Notes under the pieces: model-generated | Told to the model about the DNA's origin: nothing | What the model saw: the letters and a program-made list of their open reading frames with translations, nothing else | Databases searched by the model: none | NCBI GenBank assembly: GCA_040220895.1 | Contig: JAVJVY010000022.1 | Location: forward strand, 108,080 to 172,079 | Direction of reading: 5' to 3' | DNA from: UBA11591 sp040220895 | Lineage (GTDB): Bacteria > Bacteroidota > Bacteroidia > Flavobacteriales_E > Vicingaceae | DNA: 64,000 nucleotides | Translations under genes and position numbers: made by a program | In this document: in pieces, positions 52,847 to 60,229 of the stretch | How the letters are laid out: each line of letters begins with the position of its first letter | Position numbering within the stretch: the first letter of the stretch is position 1

Positions 52847-53521
52847 CTAACCCAAGTGTGTTGCTCTGATCATCTGCCTTTTTCCAGGTGGTCCGGGTAA
52901 TCGCTCTACTTCGAAATTTGCGTCGATCAATAGACGCCTGAACGCACCCTGGGCGCAATATGTAACAATGATGCCATCCTTTTTTACAAGGTTTTTCAAA
53001 TGAGTTACCGCTTGTTCATTCCACATTTCAGGTTGATAGGCTGGTCCAAAAGCATCGTAATAGATCAAGTCAAATGAATCACTGCATCTGTAGTCAAGAA
53101 GAGGTAATTCTTTCAATTCAAGCTGTAACCTCGGCGATAAGCTAATCTTTTGACCCAGGTTAGTTCGTGTCAGATCATCATAGCATTGTCGCAATAATGG
53201 ATCACGAAAACACGGAAAATCCATTTGGTTTAAAAGCTCCGAAGCAAGCGGAAATGGTTCAAGGCCGGTATAATCAATCGAAAGCCGTGGGTTATGCAGC
53301 AGATATTCGGCCGTGAGAAGGGCATTCAGACCTGTTCCAAAGCCGACTTCCAGGAGGTTGATTTTATTCTTTTTTTCCGAAAGAAAGGCCAAACCGGATG
53401 CTATAAAAACGTACCTGCTTTCTGTTTCGGCTCCGTGCTTTGAATGGTAGAGATCACCGCTGTTTGGATCAGAAAGACTCGTGCTCCCATCTTCTGTAAT
53501 AATTATTGTCGGCCTCTTCAT
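52847..53521 (-). CDS. mnmD: tRNA wobble-uridine methyltransferase MnmD
   Basis: MnmD methylates the aminomethyl group of (s)2-thiouridine-34 in tRNA to give 5-methylaminomethyl uridine; in E. coli this is the N-terminal half of the bifunctional MnmC. The 224-residue protein carries the SAM-binding motif INLLEVGFGTGLNALL and the family block SFDLIYYDAFGPAYQPEMW with the catalytic Asp, then KDGIIVTYCAQGAFRRLL. The oxidase half (MnmC2) is missing, as expected for a stand-alone MnmD. The start is the ATG ending at 53521, preceded by a good promoter. Confidence 0.92.
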   Translation of the reverse strand: MKRPTIIITEDGSTSLSDPNSGDLYHSKHGAETESRYVFIASGLAFLSEKKNKINLLEVGFGTGLNALLTAEYLLHNPRLSIDYTGLEPFPLASELLNQMDFPCFRDPLLRQCYDDLTRTNLGQKISLSPRLQLELKELPLLDYRCSDSFDLIYYDAFGPAYQPEMWNEQAVTHLKNLVKKDGIIVTYCAQGAFRRLLIDANFEVERLPGPPGKRQMIRATHLG

Positions 53522-53528
53522 TCGGTTG

Positions 53529-53558
53529 TAAAATTAACAAGGCAGTTGGATGGAACAA
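53529..53558 (-). promoter_or_regulatory. mnmD: Promoter of mnmD
   Basis: On the minus strand TTG (53556-53558), 19 bases, then TAATTTTA (53529-53536), which differs from TAnnTTTG only in the last base. It starts 8 bases before the mnmD ATG, so the leader would be very short. Confidence 0.5.
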
Positions 53559-53588
53559 TAAAGTAGGTCAATAAGCGTATTTCAATCA

Positions 53589-53596
53589 TATATTTG
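53589..53596 (+). promoter_or_regulatory. -7 box for the beta-helix lipoprotein gene
   Basis: TATATTTG is a perfect TAnnTTTG element only 4 bases before the GTG taken as start. This suggests leaderless or almost leaderless transcription. No -33 TTG is at the normal distance. Confidence 0.4.
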
Positions 53597-53600
53597 CCAA

Positions 53601-55064
53601 GTGCTGCAACGAATATCCTTAATCGTCCTTTTTTTTCTTCTGATCTCGGCTTGTCGTAAAGATGTTGATAGTGTTACCGATGACCCTGGTGCGACTTTGT
53701 TTTTCTCGGAATTGGTCGTGCAATTTGACACTATTTTCACCTCTGTTGGATCTGTGACGAGGCAACTCAAGGTATACAACCCTAGTGAGGAAGCAGTCCG
53801 AATTTCAAGCATACGATTAAGCGGTGATCAAGGGGCTTTCTTTAGAATGAATGTTGATGGTGAGCCCGGAAATTCGGCAAGTAACATCCTTCTTGCAGGT
53901 AAGGACAGTTTATATATTTTTATAGATGTCACCATTGATCCAAATGCGAATAATCTGCCTTTTTTGATCGAAGGTCAACTGGAGTTCGTTACCAATGGCA
54001 ATGTACAAGAAGTGCTCTTGCTGGCCTTTGGCCAGAATGCACATTTTATTTTACCCAATCGATTTGTGAAGGGCCTTCCCCCTTATCGCATTATCAATAA
54101 TGGCTTCGACACTACATGGACAAAAGACTTGCCCATTGTTATTTATGATTTCGCCGTGGTTGACTCAACTCAGCGCCTCACCATTGAGCCTGGTACACAA
54201 ATCTATTTTCATGCCAATTCGGGCCTTTGGATATTCCGATATGCACAATTGACCGTAAATGGGACCATTGATGAACCAGTCGTTTTCCAAGGTGACCGCC
54301 TGGACGATTACAGCGGTATTTCGGGCTCATGGGACAGAATATGGATCAATGATGGCAACGCGCCGATCAAGTTCGATTACGCCGTCATTAAAGATGCCTT
54401 CATAGGCATTCAAGCCGAGTTTAATCCCTTTCAGGGTTTTAAGGAAAGAAATGCCTCTTTCAACCAATTAACACTTAACAATACAATCATTCAAAATTCA
54501 AAGTTTGCCGGTTTGTATGCCACGAATTTCAACATCAAGGGCAATAATCTGCTGATATCCGATGCCGGACAAAGTGCGTTTACAGTTGCCGGTGGTGGCG
54601 TGTATGAATTCAACAATAGCACCTTCGCCAATTATTTTCGTGAAGACAACAGAAGCGCACCGGGAATATTTCTGAGCCACTTGTATTACGATTTCGAGGT
54701 AGAGAAATTTAGGGAAGACAGTATGAAAGTTGATTTTAATAACTGCATCATATTTGGGGACAAGGAAAGTGAATTCAATATAGAAGATGAAGTAGATCCC
54801 CTCGAGAATATTAATTTTACGATGCGATACACCTTGGTTCAGACCAACATTGACATCACGCAAGAAGGTTCATACCAGAACTGCATCTTTAATCCCGAAA
54901 ATACTATTGTTTTTGCCAATCCATATGGAGCGGATTTCAGTCTTGCCCAGGCTTCACCGGCGGCTGATCTTGGCAAAGACACCTTGTTGAATACCATTAC
55001 CGTGCGGGATATATTGGAAAATATCAGAAAAACCCCTCCTGACATGGGTGTTTATGAGAATTAG
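53601..55064 (+). CDS. Lipoprotein with probable right-handed beta-helix
   Basis: A 487-residue predicted lipoprotein (signal MLQRISLIVLFFLLISAC, Cys18). Residues 30-155 resemble an Ig-like domain (LVVQFDTIFTSVGSVTRQLKV), followed by an Ig-like/lectin stretch. From about 195 to 470 the pattern of short strands with Asn/Asp turns (LTLNNTIIQNSKFAGLYATN, NFNIKGNNLLISDAGQSAF, FNNSTFANYF, VDFNNCIIFGD) suggests a parallel beta-helix, often seen in carbohydrate-active or adhesive proteins. No catalytic residues are clear. Start is GTG 53601. It converges on the acyl-CoA reductase with a single-base gap. Confidence 0.75.
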   Translation: MLQRISLIVLFFLLISACRKDVDSVTDDPGATLFFSELVVQFDTIFTSVGSVTRQLKVYNPSEEAVRISSIRLSGDQGAFFRMNVDGEPGNSASNILLAGKDSLYIFIDVTIDPNANNLPFLIEGQLEFVTNGNVQEVLLLAFGQNAHFILPNRFVKGLPPYRIINNGFDTTWTKDLPIVIYDFAVVDSTQRLTIEPGTQIYFHANSGLWIFRYAQLTVNGTIDEPVVFQGDRLDDYSGISGSWDRIWINDGNAPIKFDYAVIKDAFIGIQAEFNPFQGFKERNASFNQLTLNNTIIQNSKFAGLYATNFNIKGNNLLISDAGQSAFTVAGGGVYEFNNSTFANYFREDNRSAPGIFLSHLYYDFEVEKFREDSMKVDFNNCIIFGDKESEFNIEDEVDPLENINFTMRYTLVQTNIDITQEGSYQNCIFNPENTIVFANPYGADFSLAQASPAADLGKDTLLNTITVRDILENIRKTPPDMGVYEN

Positions 55065-55065
55065 T

Positions 55066-56103
55066 TCATAATTCCAAAAGAAATTTCATGGTATCAATGC
55101 CATCGGCGTATTCCCATAATTCGGGAAGCTGAGATTTTCCCAGAGGGATGCAATTATTGATCGTGGGTGTATTGCTCACAATGCACTGAATCTCGTTTTC
55201 TATTTCAATTAGCTGCGCTGAGAGAACATTCAAATCTTGATATCGCTCATAAAACAACATGGCAACCGGGCTGTGAAGACTGCTGTCTTCTTTAACTAGC
55301 AGAAAGCCATTCTCTATCAATTTATCGCTGTTCATCAAGTAAATAGCCTTGTAATAGTCGTAATTGTTCCCGTACTTATTATGTTGGACCAGATAACCAT
55401 AATCTACGATTGCTTCAAATAAGCGATTCAAGTCAAAGTCTTTCGGAATATAAACCTTGGAAACATTCCTGCAACCCAAGCCGAAATAGGTGAATAGATC
55501 CAATCCTAGCATTTTTAACTCTTCACTGGACTCTTCACCGGTTAACACAGCTACAGAATTCCGGTTTCTACGGATAATGTTTGGGACATTGTTAAAATAA
55601 TAATCAAAATAACGGGCACTATTGTTGCTTCCTGTTGCAATGACGGCATCATATCCGGTTAGTTTCTCGCAAAATCTCACTTTTTCAGCTAACGAAGTCT
55701 CATGGTGAAACAGCCTGTCAAGGAGTAATGGCAATAAAACGGAATCGTCTGAAGACATCTTTACAAGGGCATTATTTCCAGAAAATAGCACACAAAGCAG
55801 GTCATGAAAGCCCACCAATGGCAAATTGCCTGCCATAATTAGTCCAATCGTACGCTGGTTTTCTTGATCAGTGCTATTGTAAGATTTTTCCCATTGTTCA
55901 ATTTTTTCTGGGTCAAGCATATGAACAATGCCCTTTAAGGAATAAGAAATATTTTCTTCAGTAAACCATGCATTCCATTGGAAAGCCTCAACCATGACCC
56001 TGTCCAGTTCACGATGAAAAATGGCATCTCCCTTTTTCTCTCCCAGATAATCGTCGATGTCTTCTGCAAGACCAATGAAGGCCCTTTTGGCTTTGTAATT
56101 CAT
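55066..56103 (-). CDS. Acyl-CoA reductase, LuxC-like
   Basis: A 345-residue member of the LuxC/acyl-CoA reductase family within the aldehyde dehydrogenase superfamily, reducing fatty acyl groups to aldehydes. The catalytic Cys is in FTYFGLGCRNVSKVYIP, and the NADP-binding part in GYDAVIATGSNNSARYFDYYF; HDLLCVLFSGNNALVKMSS is another family block. It is shorter than Photobacterium LuxC (about 480) but matches Bacteroidota versions. There is no luxA, B, D or E here, so no bioluminescence is implied. In many Bacteroidota a 4Fe-4S ferredoxin gene neighbours it, but not here. The product may feed fatty aldehyde or alcohol formation. Confidence 0.85.
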   Translation of the reverse strand: MNYKAKRAFIGLAEDIDDYLGEKKGDAIFHRELDRVMVEAFQWNAWFTEENISYSLKGIVHMLDPEKIEQWEKSYNSTDQENQRTIGLIMAGNLPLVGFHDLLCVLFSGNNALVKMSSDDSVLLPLLLDRLFHHETSLAEKVRFCEKLTGYDAVIATGSNNSARYFDYYFNNVPNIIRRNRNSVAVLTGEESSEELKMLGLDLFTYFGLGCRNVSKVYIPKDFDLNRLFEAIVDYGYLVQHNKYGNNYDYYKAIYLMNSDKLIENGFLLVKEDSSLHSPVAMLFYERYQDLNVLSAQLIEIENEIQCIVSNTPTINNCIPLGKSQLPELWEYADGIDTMKFLLEL

Positions 56104-56118
56104 TACTTATTGAATACG

Positions 56119-56126
56119 TATTTTTG
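56119..56126 (+). promoter_or_regulatory. -7 box for the secreted unknown gene
   Basis: TATTTTTG is a perfect TAnnTTTG element, 24 bases before the ATG at 56151. A TTTG at 56092-56095 lies 23 bases upstream. The TTG at 56124 is inside this box and is not the start codon. Confidence 0.45.
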
Positions 56127-56150
56127 GTGAAGTTACACCTAGCTTCAAAA

Positions 56151-57053
56151 ATGACCGGATCTTTTAAGCAATTACTTTTAATTCATTTCACCCTACTTTC
56201 AATGTGCTTCCATACAGCTCTATTTGGACAACAGGAAGTGCCATCATCAGAAATGGATATCATGAGACTCGAATTGGAAAAATTGTCTGATAGTTTGTCT
56301 CAATCAACTGACTGGAATGCCAGGAAGGCCCTCAATGAAAAATTTACCCAGCTTTTTGGAAAGGCCCTTGAAGCAGGAAAAGGTACGATTCCAGGAATAC
56401 AGTCAATTCAGACAATTTCTGTTTTACACTCGTCCAACGGGCAATTTAGCGCCTATACCTGGGAACTTGAAGGTCCTTCAATGTTCGGCTATTACGGTTA
56501 TATAGTGAGTAGGAAGCCTGACCAAAAAGCAATCGTTTTTAAATTGAATGACCGATCTGAAGAATATGGAAGGGCCGAATATCACACCGGACGTGCTGAT
56601 GACTGGTATGGTGCCTTGTATTATGATATGAAAGAAGTGGAATATAAAAAAGAGACTTATTACCTAATGCTGGGTATCAATCGCAGTAAATTGCTGACCA
56701 AAGAGCGCTTAATGGAAGTCGCTTATGTAGAAGCAGAATTGCAATTTGGCAAGGAAGTTTTCAATACAGGAGATAGAGTCATGAAAAAACGCCTGGTCTT
56801 TCCACATAGTACCGATTCAGAGATGACCTTGTTCTTTGAAAGTGACGAACTGGTGGTTATGGACCACTTGGCTCCACTTTCACCCGGTTATGAAGGTAAA
56901 TTTCAGTATTACGTTCCTGATCTCAGCTATGATGCCTTAAAAAAGAAAAAAGGTATCTGGAAATTCCAGGAGGATTACGATGCCCGATTACAGGAGAATC
57001 TTAAAGATCGATACTTCGAAATGGAATTAAAAGAGGAGAAAAATGTTTATTGA
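56151..57053 (+). CDS. Secreted protein of unknown function
   Basis: I do not recognise the family. The 300-residue protein has a signal peptide (FKQLLLIHFTLLSMCFHTALFGQ), an N-terminal helical stretch (MDIMRLELEKLSDSLSQST), and a beta-rich body with FSAYTWELEGPSMFGYYGYIV and YYLMLGINRSKLLTKERLM. The body reads like a single compact beta-sheet domain rather than repeats. It has no T9SS sorting domain or lipobox, so it is periplasmic. It diverges from the acyl-CoA reductase gene and overlaps the end of the opposing moxR by 7 bases. Confidence 0.7.
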   Translation: MTGSFKQLLLIHFTLLSMCFHTALFGQQEVPSSEMDIMRLELEKLSDSLSQSTDWNARKALNEKFTQLFGKALEAGKGTIPGIQSIQTISVLHSSNGQFSAYTWELEGPSMFGYYGYIVSRKPDQKAIVFKLNDRSEEYGRAEYHTGRADDWYGALYYDMKEVEYKKETYYLMLGINRSKLLTKERLMEVAYVEAELQFGKEVFNTGDRVMKKRLVFPHSTDSEMTLFFESDELVVMDHLAPLSPGYEGKFQYYVPDLSYDALKKKKGIWKFQEDYDARLQENLKDRYFEMELKEEKNVY

Positions 57054-58027
57054 GATTTTAACATTTCCTCAATGATGTCATCCACAGACACTCGGTCGGC
57101 TTCTGCCTTGTAATTTCTGACCAACCTATGACGGAAAATTGGGTGGGCAACTGCTCTGACATCTTCGATATCAGGAGCATATTTTCCATTAATGGCGGCA
57201 TGAGTCTTGGCACCGACAATCAAATACTGGGAAGCACGTGGACCTGCTCCCCAACTTATATATTGCTTGCTGATCTCTGAAGCATGAGTGGAATTCGGTC
57301 GGCTGCTGGAAGCCAACTTAACGGCAAATTCGATGACAGGATCGGTCACAGGTAAATTTCTAATGGCATGTTGGTAGGCCAGTATTTGCTCGGCGTTGAT
57401 GATCTTGTTTAAACTCACCGCTAAATCAGCTGTTGTGTTTTTGACAATATTGACCTCTTCTTCACGACTTGGATAGTCCAGCCATAAATTGAACATAAAT
57501 CGATCGAGTTGAGCCTCAGGCAATGGATAGGTTCCCTCCTGCTCAATGGGGTTTTGAGTTGCAAGTACAAAGAATGGCTCACTCAGATCATACCTGTGTC
57601 CACCGGTGGTCACGTGTTTTTCCTGCATGGCCTCAAGCAAGGCACTTTGGGTCTTGGGTGGTGTTCTGTTAATTTCATCAGCCAAGATGATATTGGCAAA
57701 AAGGGGGCCTTTGATAAACCTGAAATTGCGATTTTCATCTAGAATATCCGAACCTATAATGTCAGAAGGCATAAGATCAGGGGTAAATTGAATGCGATTG
57801 AAACTTAGCCCCAATACATCGGCTATCGTGTTGACCAATAAGGTTTTGGCTAATCCTGGTACACCTACCAATAGGCTATGTCCTCTTGAGAAAATTGAAA
57901 TCAAAACCTGTTCAACGATGTCGTCTTGTCCAACGATCACTTTCCCAATCTCCTTTCTTAATAGGTTAAAATCCTTGACAAAGGAGTCAATAAGTTCAAC
58001 CTCACCTGTATTCATTTCTTCAGACAT
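57047..58027 (-). CDS. MoxR-family AAA+ ATPase
   Basis: A 326-residue AAA+ ATPase of the MoxR type. Walker A is in LLVGVPGLAKTLLVNTI, Walker B in IILADEINRTPPKTQSAL, and the sensor-1 region in PFFVLATQNPIEQEGTYPLPEAQLD (shown as adjacent parts). MoxR ATPases usually act as chaperones for metal-enzyme assembly or envelope proteins together with DUF58 and vWA/BatA partners. None of those genes is downstream here: the gene ends a transcription unit headed by guaB and is followed only by an opposing gene. The association with three parvulin-type chaperones suggests an envelope-folding role. Confidence 0.9.
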   Translation of the reverse strand: MSEEMNTGEVELIDSFVKDFNLLRKEIGKVIVGQDDIVEQVLISIFSRGHSLLVGVPGLAKTLLVNTIADVLGLSFNRIQFTPDLMPSDIIGSDILDENRNFRFIKGPLFANIILADEINRTPPKTQSALLEAMQEKHVTTGGHRYDLSEPFFVLATQNPIEQEGTYPLPEAQLDRFMFNLWLDYPSREEEVNIVKNTTADLAVSLNKIINAEQILAYQHAIRNLPVTDPVIEFAVKLASSSRPNSTHASEISKQYISWGAGPRASQYLIVGAKTHAAINGKYAPDIEDVRAVAHPIFRHRLVRNYKAEADRVSVDDIIEEMLKSQ

Positions 58028-58030
58028 TTC

Positions 58031-59377
58031 TTAGTTTATTTTTTCCCAGGAATTCTCGAATTTACAATTTTGGTAATCTTCGTTCAGGTGAGAATAGGTA
58101 TCATGCAACTTTTCATCTATCCATTTCCTTACCACTGATTCTTGCTTTTTCTGAAGCGTGAATTCCTGAATCAATTGATAGTCTTGTTCCAGATTCGCCC
58201 TGTGACCCTCAACTTTCTTGGATACGTAATACAAACTATAGCCCTTTTTTCCGTCACGAGTGGAATAGGCAGTGGATTCAGATAATTCGCCTTCTCTTAA
58301 ATTTTGAATGGCGGTATAAACACTGGGATCTAACTGATCAAATTCGAACATCGAAGAACCGCTGTAAGGATTCACCATTAAACCGCCGCTATTTTTGGTC
58401 TCCTCATCCTCGCTGTGTCGGATCGCAGCTTCTTGGAAGCTAAGAGTATCGTATCTGTAAATGGCCAGTCCTACGCTGTCGCAGATCTCTTTTGATCTCA
58501 GAATTTCTGCCCCTTCGATTTTAGGCTTAACAAGAATGTGACGGACATTCACTTTTTCGCCTTGCTTATCGATTAGTTGAATAATATGCAAACCAAAAGT
58601 CGACTTTACAATCCGCGAAACTTCTCGGCCTTTTAATTTGAATGCGGTCTCGGCAAAGGCCGGATCTACCTCTGCTCTGCCAACAAATCCCAGTTCACCC
58701 CCTTGTTTGGCCGTTCCGGGGTCTTCAGAATACAGGATGGCCAGCGTAGCGAAATCTTCTCCCTGTACAACCCGTTCTCGCAATTCGTTCAACCTTGAAC
58801 GGGCATCTTCAATTTGCTGCCTGTTTGGGGGGGCAAGAATTACAATCTGTGCCAATTCTACCTGATCGTTGATAAGAGGCAAGCTATCCTTTGGGATTTC
58901 ATTGTAGAATTTTTTAACCTCTGAAGGGGTTATGTCCATGTCCATCGTCACTTCAGACTGCATGCGCTGAATGATCATTTGATCCTTTAAATTTCCGCGA
59001 AGTTCGGCCTTGATTTCGGCCATGGACTTTTTGTAATACTCTTCAAGGGCTCTTTCAGAGCCAATTTGCGAAATAAAATACTTGATTCGTCGGTCCAATT
59101 CCTGATCAATTTGCTTATCGGTAATTTCTATACTATCTAATTTCGCCTGATTCAATAATAATTTTTGAAATAATAAATCCTCGAGCACCTGGCAGCGCAA
59201 ATCATCATCTACGATCGTACCCTGACTCTTATATTGAATGAGGTTTTTTTCAAAATCAGATTTCAGCAAGACTTCAGATCCGACAACTGCTATGACCTCG
59301 TCGATGACAATATTCTGCCCAATGAGAATTACTGGGAAACTCAACATTAACAACGGAATGGTCCACCACCTTTTCAT
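58031..59377 (-). CDS. SurA-like periplasmic peptidyl-prolyl isomerase
   Basis: A 448-residue periplasmic chaperone that helps outer-membrane proteins fold. Signal peptide 1-20 ends LIGQ. A SurA N-terminal domain (DEVIAVVGSEVLLKSDFEKNL, LEDLLFQKLLLNQAKLD) precedes two parvulin segments: the first near 170-265 (EDFATLAILYSEDPGTAKQGG, TFGLHIIQLID), the second, weaker, near 275-375 (VRHILVKP). The C-terminus returns to the SurA helical domain. Its start overlaps the upstream lipoprotein gene by 4 bases, and moxR follows after 3, so it is tightly coupled. A G7/C7 tract lies at 58827-58833. Confidence 0.9.
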   Translation of the reverse strand: MKRWWTIPLLMLSFPVILIGQNIVIDEVIAVVGSEVLLKSDFEKNLIQYKSQGTIVDDDLRCQVLEDLLFQKLLLNQAKLDSIEITDKQIDQELDRRIKYFISQIGSERALEEYYKKSMAEIKAELRGNLKDQMIIQRMQSEVTMDMDITPSEVKKFYNEIPKDSLPLINDQVELAQIVILAPPNRQQIEDARSRLNELRERVVQGEDFATLAILYSEDPGTAKQGGELGFVGRAEVDPAFAETAFKLKGREVSRIVKSTFGLHIIQLIDKQGEKVNVRHILVKPKIEGAEILRSKEICDSVGLAIYRYDTLSFQEAAIRHSEDEETKNSGGLMVNPYSGSSMFEFDQLDPSVYTAIQNLREGELSESTAYSTRDGKKGYSLYYVSKKVEGHRANLEQDYQLIQEFTLQKKQESVVRKWIDEKLHDTYSHLNEDYQNCKFENSWEKIN

Positions 59378-60225
59378 GGCTCGAAGATTTCTGCCCTTCC
59401 CTTTTTTAAGGCCGCTGTGAACATTTCTTCTTTCATTCCGGTTAAAAGGTCGAGTTTCCGCTGGTTGATGATAATGCTATGGATCCGTTCCCGTTCAAAG
59501 TCCAACGGAGAGATTGAACTCTTTATTTTATAATCACTGATATACAGCATGTAGATATTCAAGCTATCGATGCTAGAGGCAAAACGGTTAGATCTGAGAA
59601 AATCTTCTTTGTTGGAAATCTCCAGAGGAACATTCGCCAGTACATCATCAAACAGCATCCACACTGAATCGTTCTCATTATGAATCTTCGCATATTGAAG
59701 GCAGTAATCCTTGAATTCGTCAAGACCAGATTTATAGTCCCCTTTTATCAATTCACTAAGTTCTTTGAGTTTTGGAGCGTTTTTGGCAGCAACTACATAA
59801 CGCGCCTTGACAATATTTTCCTTCAATTCAAAATTTGCCTTGTTACGCTCGTAATATTGAACGATTTCCTCTTCATTGACCACCGTATCGAGGTTGTATT
59901 TGATCCATTCCTTTTGGAAGGCATATATAACAAGTGAGCGGCGATAATCCTCGATAAGTTTTTGAAAGTCCTTTTGTTCTTCGACTAAATTAAGTTCTGC
60001 TTTCTCAAGCAATAATTCCTGCCTTATCCAATTATTTATGTAATTGCTAACGATAGTGGCACTGTCCTTATCGCCTTCCAGCTTTATCAACAAATCCTGG
60101 ATGTCCTGGTAATACAGAAATTTGTTTGAAACACGAGCGATGGCGACTTCTTTCTTATCCTTTTCCATCAGTTCGCAGGCGAACAAGCCTGAAAGAAGAA
60201 TTAAAAAGAAAAGTGCTTTTCGCAA
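59374..60225 (-). CDS. SurA-type N-terminal-like lipoprotein
   Basis: A 283-residue predicted lipoprotein (LILLSGLFACEL, lipobox GLFAC, Cys17). It resembles the helical SurA/PpiC chaperone domain (IARVSNKFLYYQDIQDLLI, INNWIRQELLLEKAEL, EEEIVQYYERNKANFE), but the parvulin catalytic fold is missing or strongly diverged: no G-x-L-G-x-x region is visible. It probably acts as a chaperone without isomerase activity. The start is TTG ending at 60225, since no ATG precedes the signal peptide. It lies 4 bases after the double-parvulin gene and overlaps the next by 4. Confidence 0.8.
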   Translation of the reverse strand: MRKALFFLILLSGLFACELMEKDKKEVAIARVSNKFLYYQDIQDLLIKLEGDKDSATIVSNYINNWIRQELLLEKAELNLVEEQKDFQKLIEDYRRSLVIYAFQKEWIKYNLDTVVNEEEIVQYYERNKANFELKENIVKARYVVAAKNAPKLKELSELIKGDYKSGLDEFKDYCLQYAKIHNENDSVWMLFDDVLANVPLEISNKEDFLRSNRFASSIDSLNIYMLYISDYKIKSSISPLDFERERIHSIIINQRKLDLLTGMKEEMFTAALKKGRAEIFEP

Positions 60226-60229
60226 AATG

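Noticed and set aside
52712..52900. Small plus-strand reading frame between mnmD and the PKD gene.
   Set aside because: It overlaps the mnmD 3' end, has no recognisable start context or conserved feature, and lies over the PKD gene promoter.
55066..56103. Bioluminescence (lux) locus suggested by LuxC.
   Set aside because: No luciferase or other lux genes; LuxC-like reductases are widespread in non-luminous Bacteroidota.
57047..58027. MoxR ATPase as part of an anti-phage MoxR-vWA system.
   Set aside because: No vWA, DUF58 or effector gene is nearby; the neighbours are folding factors and guaB.
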